Source: an uncultured Mitsuokella sp. (GTDB lineage: Bacteria > Bacillota > Negativicutes > Selenomonadales > Selenomonadaceae). From it: a stretch of 19,092 nt of DNA. This document shows positions 6,901-14,846 of the stretch, piece by piece. Under the pieces are notes generated by a model. That model made no database searches. It was not told the DNA's origin and saw only the letters and a program-made list of their open reading frames with translations. The translations under genes and the position numbers were made by a program. The stretch covers positions 1 through 19,092 of the forward strand of contig CAAGMF010000019.1 of the NCBI GenBank assembly GCA_900770895.1. Reading direction: 5' to 3'. How positions within the stretch are numbered: the stretch's first letter is position 1; the number at the start of each line of letters is the position of its first letter.

Positions 6901-7578
6901 TTATCTTTTCTGCTGTCCGGTTCGCCGGCTGATCAGGAGGCCGGCTGCTATGACTCCGGCCGCAAGGATGGCCTGGACGATCAGGGCGCTGCCATCGCCC
7001 CAGCCGATGAGGCTGCTGACCATCTGATCATGCATGATCATCGAGCCCGCGGTCCAGCCGAGCAGGCCGGCGCCCGCGTAGAGCACGACGGGGAAGCGGT
7101 CCATGATACGGCCGATCACCGTACTGCCGCCGACGATGATCGGGATGCTGATGAGGAAGCCAAGCACGACGAGCAGGAAACTGCCGTGCGAAGCGCCGGC
7201 AATGGCCAGCACATTGTCGACGCCCATGGCCGCATCCGCGATGATGATCGTCTTTACTGCGCCCATGAGGCTGTCTGAGGCCGTCACATGCTCATCCTTT
7301 TTCTCCGGCAGCAGCAGCTTCACCGCGATAGGCAGCAGGATGAGCCCGCCGATGGCCTGCAGATACGGGATGGTCAGCAGCCATACGGCCGCCAGGGTCA
7401 TGACGAGCCGGATCACTACGGCACCGCCCGTACCGATGATGATGGCCTTGCGGCGGAGTTCTGCGGGCAGCTTGTTCGCCGCCATAGCGATGACGACCGC
7501 ATTGTCACCGCCGAGCAGCAGGTCGAGCAGCACGAGCGTGCCGATTGCCATAAAGAATTCCAGCGATAAGATTTCCAT
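6901..7578 (-). CDS. TerC-family membrane protein, probable Mn2+ exporter (YkoY/YceF type)
   Basis: A 225-aa integral membrane protein with about seven hydrophobic segments. It has both TerC signature repeats: LLGGDNAVVIAM (21-32) and DAAMGVDNVLAIAG (115-128), whose Asp/Asn residues lie within the membrane. TerC proteins of the YkoY/YceF group export manganese, partly to metalate secreted enzymes. That role is supported here by a yybP-ykoY riboswitch directly upstream. The start is the ATG at 7578 with GAAGG 7 nt upstream; longer in-frame starts would lie inside the riboswitch terminator and are not used. It ends in the basic tail R-R-T-G-Q-Q-K-R. Confidence 0.9.
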   Translation of the reverse strand: MEILSLEFFMAIGTLVLLDLLLGGDNAVVIAMAANKLPAELRRKAIIIGTGGAVVIRLVMTLAAVWLLTIPYLQAIGGLILLPIAVKLLLPEKKDEHVTASDSLMGAVKTIIIADAAMGVDNVLAIAGASHGSFLLVVLGFLISIPIIVGGSTVIGRIMDRFPVVLYAGAGLLGWTAGSMIMHDQMVSSLIGWGDGSALIVQAILAAGVIAAGLLISRRTGQQKR

Positions 7579-7605
7579 TGTTTTACCTTCTTTCCCATAA
7601 GATAC

Positions 7606-7656
7606 AAAAAGAGACTTTCGCATGGTATCCACAAACGGGTATCATGCGAAAGTCTC
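7606..7656 (-). terminator. Riboswitch-controlled intrinsic terminator before terC
   Basis: On the minus strand GAGACTTTCGCATG (7656-7643) pairs perfectly over 14 bp with its complement at 7624-7611, extended by two interrupted 2-bp stems around a 6-nt loop. A run of five T follows (7610-7606). The 5' arm contains CTTTCGC, which is also the 3' strand of aptamer helix P1, so the two structures exclude each other. Confidence 0.9.
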
Positions 7657-7739
7657 ACCTATTACATCGGTAATGCTGCCGCCAGCCGCTCCCGCGGCAT
7701 GCTTGTTGACAGGCAGCCAAAGAGGTTACTCCCCTTCGC
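7646..7739 (-). ncRNA. yybP-ykoY manganese riboswitch aptamer
   Basis: Read on the minus strand, the leader has the family's conserved elements: GGGGAGTAAC right after the first P1 strand, CTGTCAACAAGC, and GGCAGCATTACCGATG before AGGTGAGAC. P1 forms between GCGAAGG (7739-7733) and CTTTCGC (7652-7646). Within, GCTGCC pairs with GGCAGC and GCCGC with GCGGC around GGGA. This family senses Mn2+. With ligand, P1 is held and the downstream terminator cannot form, so terC would be switched on by excess manganese. Confidence 0.93.
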
Positions 7740-7760
7740 TATTCATTTCTCTGTAAATCA

Positions 7761-7790
7761 AGTATAACAGACGCCAGCACCTGCTGTCAA
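7761..7790 (-). promoter_or_regulatory. Promoter of the riboswitch-terC transcript
   Basis: On the minus strand TTGACA (7790-7785) and TATACT (7766-7761) are 18 bp apart, a strong sigma-70 promoter. Transcription would start near 7754, just before the aptamer. I see no clear terminator for the nucleoside-hydrolase operon in 7791-7879. Confidence 0.8.
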
Positions 7791-7879
7791 TCCTCTAACT
7801 TTTGAGTAAAAGGCTGGAGATACTCATCCATGCAGCTACGAACGTCGTCCAGCAGTTGGAAGAGCCAGCGTGTATATGA

Positions 7880-8917
7880 TCAAAGGTACTCGTGCAGTTC
7901 TTTCTTCCCGAGATTCTCTATCAGCATCCGGGCGAATTTATGGCCGTCGGCGTTGAGGGCCACCTGGGCCGTGACCGGGTCCTTCGATTTCTTGGTATTG
8001 TGTATATCGGCTACCATGCGCCCATCGCAGAGGCCGCCGGCAATGTCGATGTCGACATTGGCATCGACGAGCTCCGTGATGACGGTGGGGTCGATGAGAT
8101 AGGCAATCGTCAGCGCATCATGGACAGGGGCCATGTGATTGTCATAGCGATAGAGCATCGCACTCGCGACGGTGCCCGGCGTATGACGCAGGTCATAGTT
8201 GTGCTGCGAGACATCGTTGACCTTCAGGTTGTCGATGCGCTTCTGCACGAGCGTAGCCGCCAGCTTGGCTGCCGGCGTACCGAGGTCGCGCAGCTCGTGG
8301 CACTCGTCCTCCGATATGCTGGCCCGCCACGTCGCATCGAGCGGCAGGATGACTTTCGGTATCGCAGAATCCATGACGATCTTGGCAGCCTCAGGATCCG
8401 CATAGAAATTGAACTCCGCCGCCGGGCTGGCATTGGCCCCCGAGTGGCCGCCGCCCATGATGACGAGCTGCTTGATCTTGCCAGCGATGCGCGGCTCTAT
8501 GCGCAGCGCCATCGCGATATTCGTCAGCGGGCCTACAGCCGCCACATAAATGTCGCCATCGCTCTCCATGAGCTTCTTGACGAGGAAGAATACGGCGTGT
8601 TCCGGCTGAACCTTGATCGTGGACTCCGGCAGCGGCAGGAAATCACCATGGCAGTCATTGAGCGTCACTCGTGGCAGGTTCGGCTTGCGCGTCGGTATCT
8701 CGTTACATATGATCGGATCCTCGCAGCCGCGGTAGACCGGAACCTTCGCGTGCATGAATTCTACGAGCCGCAGCGCGTTCTCGGTCGTCTTCGGCACGAT
8801 GCGGTTGCCATTGACCGTCGTTATCGCTTCGAGGTCTATGTCCTCGGAGAACAGGGCCAGCATGATGGCAATCGCGTCATCGGAGCCAGGATCACAATCC
8901 AGTATTACCTTTTTCAT
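7880..8917 (-). CDS. Inosine-uridine-type nucleoside hydrolase
   Basis: A 345-aa member of the IUNH family, which hydrolyses the N-glycosidic bond of ribonucleosides to free ribose and base. The calcium-binding signature DCDPGSDD lies at residues 7-14. AAVGPLTN (126-133), EFNFYADPEAA (168-178) and PVHDALTIAYLIDP (264-277), with the His-Asp pair (266-267) of the active site, follow. The length is a little above the usual 310-320 aa. The ATG at 8917 is chosen because GGTGG lies 8 nt upstream; an upstream in-frame GTG would overlap that site. It is the last gene of an operon with a DcuC-type carrier, ribokinase and the regulator-kinase. The released ribose would be phosphorylated by that ribokinase. 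The preferred nucleoside is not evident. Confidence 0.93.
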   Translation of the reverse strand: MKKVILDCDPGSDDAIAIMLALFSEDIDLEAITTVNGNRIVPKTTENALRLVEFMHAKVPVYRGCEDPIICNEIPTRKPNLPRVTLNDCHGDFLPLPESTIKVQPEHAVFFLVKKLMESDGDIYVAAVGPLTNIAMALRIEPRIAGKIKQLVIMGGGHSGANASPAAEFNFYADPEAAKIVMDSAIPKVILPLDATWRASISEDECHELRDLGTPAAKLAATLVQKRIDNLKVNDVSQHNYDLRHTPGTVASAMLYRYDNHMAPVHDALTIAYLIDPTVITELVDANVDIDIAGGLCDGRMVADIHNTKKSKDPVTAQVALNADGHKFARMLIENLGKKELHEYL

Positions 8918-8965
8918 GATAGAAACCACCTTTCTGTAGCTAAGACCTGACGATTCAAAACAGCA

Positions 8966-10333
8966 TCAGACCGTGAATACATAGGAAGCTGCGATATTCA
9001 CGACGAGCATGATGAAGAGCAACGGAGCTGTGCGCTTCGCAAGCGTCATCGGCGCGATGCCAGCCACACCGGCGATCGCGATCAGAGCGCCGCAGACCGG
9101 CGAAGAGGCACGGCCGATAGCCGTAGCCAGCTCCATCGGCAGGATAAGCGTTATCGTCGGCACGCCGAGCTTGGCCGCGATGGCCGGCGTCAGTGGTCCG
9201 AAAGCGAAGAACGGAGCGGCGCCGCTGCCCATGATGATGGCGAAGCCATAGGTGATGACCGTCAGCAGGATCATGATGATGAGCACGGCTCCCTGCATGT
9301 CGGATATCATGTTCGTGAATATCGTGATACCGCCGAGCACCTTGATGCCCTGTGCGAATACCGAAGCCGAGATGATGATGGAGACGACCGTGACAAACAC
9401 GTTGCCCATGGCCTTCAATATGACGACCATGTCCTGCGGTATGGCTGCACGATCGTTGCGACGGATGAACTCGATGATGAACGTCAGCGCATAGCCGATG
9501 AAGTTTGCAGATATGACATCGATCTTCGTCGAGGGGATGAAGTAGTCCGCAAACACGATGACGAGCGGAACCAGCGGCAGGAATATGTAGAAAAACGGTA
9601 CATCAGGGTCCTGCAGCACTTCATTCTGCTTCACCTCAGCCACCTCGTCGACCGTGGCGGCATCGCGGCGATCCATATAGCGATAGTAGAACGGTATGAG
9701 CACGGCTGTGACGAGGATGATGCAGAGTGCGACTTTCGACTGGTACTGGATGAACATATCGACGACGTTCATCTCCGTGACCTGGGACATGAACAGCGTC
9801 GAGCCATCATTCGGGCCATAGTCCAGGCAGAGCAGTGCGAGGACTGAGGCCGCCGTGATCGGACGTATATCGAGGGCTATGAGCACGGGGAACACGGTCG
9901 CCAGCATGAGGACGGCCAGGCTGGCCTGGCTCGTCAGCACGAGCTTCAGAGCCATGCCCACGAGGAAGAAGGCACTCAGGATGAGATATTTGTTCTTGAT
10001 TCCGCCCAGCAGGCGCGTCGCCACATAAGCCAGCTTCGTCGAAGCCTGGATATGCTTCATGTACGCGGCATAACCGGTGACGACCATGATGATCGCACCG
10101 ACACCGGCTACATTCGTCTTGAACGTCTTAGTGATGAATCCAAACGTATCCAGGAAAACATTGCCGAGGGTATCTTTGCCCAATATGGGGTTGCCAGTCA
10201 GCAGGCTGGCACTCATGAGAATGACGACGCCTGATGCAAAGAATATGAATATGGCATTGTACTTCTTCAAAATCAATTTGGCGACAATGACGGCGAATAT
10301 CACCGTCAAGGCAATCAGGAACCAATCATACAT
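8966..10333 (-). CDS. DcuC-family carrier in a nucleoside/ribose operon
   Basis: A 455-aa polytopic membrane protein with about 12 hydrophobic segments. The N-terminal half has the DcuC pattern, with I-M-V-V-T-G-Y-A-A-Y-M-K-H-I followed by a segment ending L-M-L-A-T-V-F-P-V-L. The C-terminal half has MGSGAAPFFAFGPL and a conserved R-A-S-S-P-V-C-G. Studied DcuC proteins exchange C4-dicarboxylates such as succinate and fumarate. Here the gene sits between ribokinase and a nucleoside hydrolase, so a nucleoside or ribose substrate is a reasonable inference. The ATG start has GGGAGG 9 nt upstream. The gap to rbsK is 43 bp and to the hydrolase 48 bp, with no terminator visible, so co-transcription is likely. 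The family call is fairly sure; the substrate is open. Confidence 0.8.
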   Translation of the reverse strand: MYDWFLIALTVIFAVIVAKLILKKYNAIFIFFASGVVILMSASLLTGNPILGKDTLGNVFLDTFGFITKTFKTNVAGVGAIIMVVTGYAAYMKHIQASTKLAYVATRLLGGIKNKYLILSAFFLVGMALKLVLTSQASLAVLMLATVFPVLIALDIRPITAASVLALLCLDYGPNDGSTLFMSQVTEMNVVDMFIQYQSKVALCIILVTAVLIPFYYRYMDRRDAATVDEVAEVKQNEVLQDPDVPFFYIFLPLVPLVIVFADYFIPSTKIDVISANFIGYALTFIIEFIRRNDRAAIPQDMVVILKAMGNVFVTVVSIIISASVFAQGIKVLGGITIFTNMISDMQGAVLIIMILLTVITYGFAIIMGSGAAPFFAFGPLTPAIAAKLGVPTITLILPMELATAIGRASSPVCGALIAIAGVAGIAPMTLAKRTAPLLFIMLVVNIAASYVFTV

Positions 10334-10376
10334 GTTTATTTACCTCCCGTTCCTCCGTATATGCTTTGTTCCCTTA

Positions 10377-11312
10377 TCAATGCAGACGCGCTTCCACCTC
10401 AGCCAGCGAGGGGATCGACGTCTGCGCTCCCGGCCGCGTCACAGCAATCGAGGCAGCCACCGTGGCAAACCGTATGGCCTCCTGCACATTCTCGCGCGTC
10501 GGCATACAGCCGGGCTGGCGCTGGAGCCTGGCGACAAAGGCGGCAGTAAAGCAGTCTCCAGCAGCGGTCGTATCGACCGCCTTGACTTTCTCCGCGGGGA
10601 AGAAATCCGCCTGCCCGGCATCAATGAACGCAGAGCCATCACCCCCCAGCGACAGCAGTACCGCCTTTGCGCCCCGGTTCAGCAGGCTCCTGGCGGCCTG
10701 CACCATTTCCTCACGCGTCGTCGTCGGCATGCCGGTCAGCTTCGCGAGCTCCGTCTCATTCGGCTTTATGATATCCACGGCAGCGAGCAGCTCATCCGGG
10801 ATATCCGCCCGGGCCGGCGCCGGATCCAGTATCACGAGGCCGCCATGCTCCCGCACCCGGTGAGCAGCGGCCATGATGACCGGCATCGGCACCTCGAGCT
10901 GCATGACGACGGCCTCGGCTGTCGCCAGCAGTTCCGGATGCTTATCCAGCATAGCGATATCGACGGCCGCATTCGCCTCAGCCAGGACGATGATGCTGTT
11001 CTGGCCATTGTCCTCAACCGCGATGAATGCCTTGCCGGTCCCCAGATTCTCGCACGGGACGACACCATCGGTATTCACCCCGGCGGACTGCAGATTCTGG
11101 AGCAGTTTCCGGCCGAAATCATCCTTACCTATCGCGCCGATCATAGACGTATCCACGCCCATGCGCCCCAGGGCGTACGCCTGATTCGCCCCTTTGCCGC
11201 CCGGCACCAGCTTGAAGCTGCTGCCGAAGACAGTTTCCCCCGGCTTTGGTCGTCGAGGCAGATTGATGACGCAGTCCATATTCAGACTGCCTACTACTAA
11301 AACCTTATCCAT
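10377..11312 (-). CDS. rbsK: Ribokinase
   Basis: A 311-aa PfkB-family sugar kinase that converts ribose plus ATP to ribose 5-phosphate. It has the N-terminal VVGSLNMD, the ribose-binding GGKGANQA (38-45), KPNETE (183-188) and the active-site stretch DTTAAGD (247-253) with the catalytic Asp. The usual third residue of that stretch, Gly in DTxGAGD, is Ala here, a mild deviation. Its start has an AGGGGGA ribosome site and lies 26 bp after the regulator-kinase stop, so the two are certainly co-transcribed. It provides the next step after the nucleoside hydrolase encoded two genes downstream. Confidence 0.93.
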   Translation of the reverse strand: MDKVLVVGSLNMDCVINLPRRPKPGETVFGSSFKLVPGGKGANQAYALGRMGVDTSMIGAIGKDDFGRKLLQNLQSAGVNTDGVVPCENLGTGKAFIAVEDNGQNSIIVLAEANAAVDIAMLDKHPELLATAEAVVMQLEVPMPVIMAAAHRVREHGGLVILDPAPARADIPDELLAAVDIIKPNETELAKLTGMPTTTREEMVQAARSLLNRGAKAVLLSLGGDGSAFIDAGQADFFPAEKVKAVDTTAAGDCFTAAFVARLQRQPGCMPTRENVQEAIRFATVAASIAVTRPGAQTSIPSLAEVEARLH

Positions 11313-11338
11313 CTCTTCTTTTCCCCCTGACCGTCCGC

Positions 11339-13249
11339 TTATCCCATATGGCGGACATATATATTTTCTATTTCCTCACTATACCTCCTCATGACATCAC
11401 GACGGGGCAGTGCCGTCTGCACGCCCTGACTGCTGACACATATACCGGCTGCATAGTTGGCATAGCCTATAGCTGCAGGCAGCTTCATGCCCTCGCTGAT
11501 GCATACCGCCAAGGCGCTGATGAAGGCATCCGCACCGCCTGTCGTATCAGCCGGGGTGACGGTCATCGCCGGATAATACTGTCCCCCATTCTCATCCAGG
11601 AGGTAGCACCCTTCGCTATCCAGAGTAACCAGGACGTGCCGCACCCCGGCCGCGAACAAAGCCTCCGCACGCGATTCGACGTCATGACCTGCAGGCGCTA
11701 TAGCGGCGAGCTCATGCCGGTTCGGTATCAGGAAATCCAGTCCCTGCAGGAACTCTGGCGCTATATGATCGATGCTGGCCGGCTTCATCAGCACCGGTAT
11801 ATCATGCCGACGGCACGTATAAAGCGTCCCGATGATGGCATCCTGCGGGATCTCCGTCGACAGCAGGCAGCAGCTAGCTCCAGCGAAAATATCCTCATGC
11901 ATCCCTAGCCATTCGCTCCCCAGCCGATTATTGGCTCCCGGATATATGATGATCCTGCTCTCGCCATCTTCGGTCACATTGATGTAGGCTGTGCCTGTGT
12001 CCGCATGCGCATCCGACCGTATGCCTTCACAGCGTACATGGTCATGATGAAGGCTTTCATATATGGTCTGCGCCTTGGCATCCGTCCCCACACTGCCTAT
12101 GAGCCATGCCTCTCCGCCCAGACGGGCCACGCCGACCGCCTGATTAGCTCCTTTGCCGCCCGGCAGCTGCATCACTGACGTAGCCGTTACATTGCCAGTC
12201 TCCGGGATTTCAGGCAGGAATACGTTCACATCCATATTCACACTGCCGACCACTACGATCTTCTGACCGCTGCGCGGCATCGAGGGAGCTGCGACGCTGC
12301 TGCGTTCCTTTATCTTCCACTGCGCGTCCGACAGACTCCGCGGCACATCATCCGTTGTACCGTTCATGACTGCCTGCACACGGCTGACGACATAATCAGC
12401 CAGTACATCCATCGGCCAATCTACCGTAGTCAGCGGCGGGCGCAGGCATTCCGCCCGGCAGTCATCAATGAGCGCGACAACCGACATATCCGGCGGCACG
12501 TGCAGTCCCTTGGCGTATAACTGGCTGCACACCTCTGCCGCATCACTGGACCGTCGGCATATCACAGCAGTGCAATCGTGTGGCAGCCAGGCACTCATAT
12601 TCTCCTTCAGCACGTCGATCGAATGGACGACCGGATCCTTCAGGCCGTGGCTGTGCATCGCCTTCCGACATCCCTCCATCCAGCCCGGATTGCTTTCATC
12701 TACCAGACAGGCGATATGGCGATGACCATGCTGCAACAGGTATTCCGTAAGCTTCTGACCAGCGATATCACCATGGACACTTATATCACTCTTCCGTCGC
12801 TCATAGCCCTCTATGACATCGAGGCACGGTATCACCCTGCCGTCGGCCAGCCTGATCTGGCCCTCCGTATTCTCCGTCAGGATTCCCAACCGGATAGCGA
12901 TGCCCACATGCTGACGCGTCAGGGCCGCGATATTCTCCCTGACCGACTCATCATCCGATTCCTGCTGGACGATGGCCAGCATGTCGAGGCCGACCTTGTT
13001 CAGCGCCAGTGACAAGCTGCTCAGGAAGCACCATTCATACGTACCTGATGCATCGAGCAGCACCGCCACGCGGCTGTTGTCGTTCAGCTGCTCATTGATG
13101 AGCTCGCCGTAGGGCCTGTACTGATGCTTCTCTATGACCGCCTGTACCTTATCCCGTGTTGCCTCGCTGATATCAGGATTGCCATGTATCACTTTCGATA
13201 CCGTAGCTGGTGATACCCCAGCTTCTTCAGCGATATCCCGTATAGTCAT
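11339..13249 (-). CDS. LacI-type regulator fused to a PfkB/ribokinase-like domain
   Basis: One uninterrupted 636-aa frame holds two proteins' worth of domains. Residues 1-46 are a LacI helix-turn-helix (TIRDIAEEAGVSPATVSKVI). Residues 58-300 are a sugar-binding periplasmic-protein-like sensor. A linker at about 310-328 leads to a complete PfkB kinase (329-636) starting IVVVGSVNMD. The kinase has GGKGANQA (364-371), IPNRHE (508-513, in place of KPNETE) and DTTGGADAF (568-576). The last deviates from the usual GAGD anion hole but keeps the Asp. It is the first gene of the operon; ATG has GGGAGG 7 nt upstream. It probably represses its own operon in response to ribose, ribose phosphate or a nucleoside. 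Whether the kinase part is active or only senses is unknown. Confidence 0.92.
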   Translation of the reverse strand: MTIRDIAEEAGVSPATVSKVIHGNPDISEATRDKVQAVIEKHQYRPYGELINEQLNDNSRVAVLLDASGTYEWCFLSSLSLALNKVGLDMLAIVQQESDDESVRENIAALTRQHVGIAIRLGILTENTEGQIRLADGRVIPCLDVIEGYERRKSDISVHGDIAGQKLTEYLLQHGHRHIACLVDESNPGWMEGCRKAMHSHGLKDPVVHSIDVLKENMSAWLPHDCTAVICRRSSDAAEVCSQLYAKGLHVPPDMSVVALIDDCRAECLRPPLTTVDWPMDVLADYVVSRVQAVMNGTTDDVPRSLSDAQWKIKERSSVAAPSMPRSGQKIVVVGSVNMDVNVFLPEIPETGNVTATSVMQLPGGKGANQAVGVARLGGEAWLIGSVGTDAKAQTIYESLHHDHVRCEGIRSDAHADTGTAYINVTEDGESRIIIYPGANNRLGSEWLGMHEDIFAGASCCLLSTEIPQDAIIGTLYTCRRHDIPVLMKPASIDHIAPEFLQGLDFLIPNRHELAAIAPAGHDVESRAEALFAAGVRHVLVTLDSEGCYLLDENGGQYYPAMTVTPADTTGGADAFISALAVCISEGMKLPAAIGYANYAAGICVSSQGVQTALPRRDVMRRYSEEIENIYVRHMG

Positions 13250-13315
13250 TTTTACCTCCCTGTGATCATTGCATTCAGAAATGTATTTCCTAAATCCGTT
13301 TTCCTATTGTTTAAA

Positions 13316-13344
13316 ATTATACGCTTTCAACTTTTGATTGTCAA
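13316..13344 (-). promoter_or_regulatory. Consensus promoter of the ribonucleoside operon
   Basis: On the minus strand TTGACA (13344-13339) and TATAAT (13321-13316) are exactly 17 bp apart, a perfect sigma-70 consensus. Transcription would start near 13309, leaving a leader of about 60 nt before the regulator-kinase start codon. Such a strong promoter implies tight repression. Confidence 0.88.
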
Positions 13345-13353
13345 TAAAAGTTG
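13328..13353. promoter_or_regulatory. Inverted repeat over the -35 box (candidate operator)
   Basis: CAACTTTT (13328-13335) and AAAAGTTG (13346-13353) are perfect 8-bp arms separated by 10 bp. They cover the spacer and the -35 hexamer of the operon promoter, so a bound dimer would block polymerase. The fused LacI protein encoded by the first gene is the obvious candidate ligand. Confidence 0.6.
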
Positions 13354-13363
13354 CAAATATTTT

Positions 13364-13379
13364 ACGAAAATTGTTTCGT
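13364..13379. promoter_or_regulatory. Second palindrome upstream of the operon promoter
   Basis: ACGAAA, four bases, then TTTCGT (13364-13379) forms a 16-bp palindrome, close to the length of LacI-family half-site pairs. It lies about 20 bp upstream of the -35 box and could be an auxiliary operator or a site for another regulator. Confidence 0.4.
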
Positions 13380-13387
13380 TTAAGCAG

Positions 13388-13447
13388 AAAAAATGCGAGA
13401 ATCCGGACGCCACGAATCGCTAAAGCAATCCATAACATCCGGTTCTC
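13388..13447 (-). terminator. Intrinsic terminator of the sugar-acid operon
   Basis: On the minus strand CGAGAACCGGA (13447-13437) pairs with TCCGGATTCTCG (13407-13396), leaving one bulged base. A T-tract (TTTTTT, 13393-13388) follows after CGCA. The loop is about 30 nt and holds a smaller possible stem. It lies about 40 nt beyond the gntP-type gene stop and separates the two operons. Confidence 0.75.
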
Positions 13448-13485
13448 GTACGAAACTATCTTTATTCTATTAGAGGGAAAACAAG

Positions 13486-14832
13486 TTACATGAGTCCCGG
13501 CAGGCTGCTTCGGAACAGGCTCATAAGCAGGACTACAGCGAGACCAGTCAGGCCAGCGATGAAGCCGCCTGCGGTCCAGGCCTTCATCGTCTCAGGGAAC
13601 GTGAAGCCCGAGAACCGATTGATGACCCAGAAACCGGAATCATTCGGCAGCGAAAGTCCGACAGAACCGAAGCAGATGGCCAGGCCGACGAGGACCGGCG
13701 AAGCACCCATGGCCTCGATGGACGGGGCGAGGATGGCCGACGTCGTGACCAGGGCGACAGTAGCCGAGCCCTGAGCAGCACGCAGGATCTGGCTCAGCGC
13801 GAAGCCGAGGATAAGCAGCGGCACATTGAAGTCATGCATCGTAGCGACGATGTAATCGCCGATGCCGGTGGCATTGATGATGGCGCCGAAGCTGCCGCCA
13901 GCACCAGTGATCAGCAGGACCATGCCGGCCTGCGAAGCCGCAGCCGTGATCATTTCCTCTGCATCGGATTTGAAATACGGACGCAGCGTCAGCAGAGCCG
14001 CTACGACACCGAGGAACAGGGCGACATTCTTATCGCCGAGGAACAGGCAGACCGTTGCCAGCGCCGATCCCTTTTCCATCGCCGTGCCAGCAATCGTCCC
14101 CATGAGGATGAGGATGATCGGGAACAGGATGAGGAGCAGGGCCAGCCAGCCCGGGCAATGATTCGCGCCCTTCGTGCTCTCGATATTGATATCGGCCGCA
14201 TCTTTCTCGTGGCCGCACTCTTCCGGGAAGAAGCGTTTGACTGTGAGTTTGGAGTAGAGCACGCCGCCGACGAGAGCTGCTGGTACTGCGGCGATGAGCG
14301 AATAGAGGACGAACGGACCGACCGGAGCATTGACTGCACCCACGACTGCCATCGGGCCCGGGGTCGGGATGATGACGCAGTGACCGACGATAAGGCCGAC
14401 GCCAAGAGCTGTGACGAAGCGGGCCAGCGGGATGCCGGTCTTCTCCGCGAGCTCACGCGCGAGGTTGACGAGGATGACGAATGCCGCATCGAAGTAGACC
14501 GGGATAGCGACGATGACGCCGGTGATGGCCATAGCCAGCGGCGAGTTCTTCACGCCGATCTTGCGCAGCGCGAGGTTCGCGATCTCCTCCGTGCCGCCCG
14601 TCTCGTAGAGCAGCTCGCCGAGGATGATGCCGAGGGCGATGACGATACCGATGCCGCCCAGCGTCCCGCCGAAGCCGGACGATATGCCTTTCAATATCTT
14701 GTCCACTGGCAGGCCGGCTGCTATGCCGATGACGATCGACGTGAACAGCAGTGCCAGGAATGGATTGATCTTGAACTTTATGATCATGAGCATCAAAAGG
14801 ATGATGCCGCCCAGGAAAATCGCTATTAACAT
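13486..14832 (-). CDS. GntP-family sugar-acid:H+ symporter
   Basis: A 448-aa membrane protein with about 12-14 hydrophobic segments. Family signatures are IPVYFDAAFVIL (110-121), the IIPTPGPMAV loop (154-163) and AAQGSATVALVTT in the C-terminal half, followed by LPNDSGFWV. GntP carriers take up gluconate and related aldonic or keto-aldonic acids (gluconate, 5-keto-gluconate/idonate, fructuronate, and tetronates for YgbN). It is the last gene of the operon. It starts 14 bp after the aldolase stop, and its AGGAGGG ribosome site overlaps the aldolase stop codon. It supplies the substrate for the cytoplasmic kinase and aldolase encoded upstream. A terminator follows. Confidence 0.93.
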   Translation of the reverse strand: MLIAIFLGGIILLMLMIIKFKINPFLALLFTSIVIGIAAGLPVDKILKGISSGFGGTLGGIGIVIALGIILGELLYETGGTEEIANLALRKIGVKNSPLAMAITGVIVAIPVYFDAAFVILVNLARELAEKTGIPLARFVTALGVGLIVGHCVIIPTPGPMAVVGAVNAPVGPFVLYSLIAAVPAALVGGVLYSKLTVKRFFPEECGHEKDAADINIESTKGANHCPGWLALLLILFPIILILMGTIAGTAMEKGSALATVCLFLGDKNVALFLGVVAALLTLRPYFKSDAEEMITAAASQAGMVLLITGAGGSFGAIINATGIGDYIVATMHDFNVPLLILGFALSQILRAAQGSATVALVTTSAILAPSIEAMGASPVLVGLAICFGSVGLSLPNDSGFWVINRFSGFTFPETMKAWTAGGFIAGLTGLAVVLLMSLFRSSLPGLM

Positions 14833-14846
14833 GGAAATCTTCCCTC

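Noticed and set aside
7791..7879. In-frame open stretch of about 29 codons after the nucleoside hydrolase stop (possible readthrough or degraded C-terminus)
   Set aside because: A run this short is expected by chance fairly often, the protein is already longer than its family, and a TGA stop is normal.
7892..8950. 352-codon antisense frame over the nucleoside hydrolase
   Set aside because: Arg/Asp-rich shadow frame of a gene with clear catalytic motifs on the other strand.
13834..14829. 331-codon antisense frame over the GntP gene
   Set aside because: Very Asp/Arg-rich composition is the complement of a hydrophobic membrane-protein gene, not a real protein.
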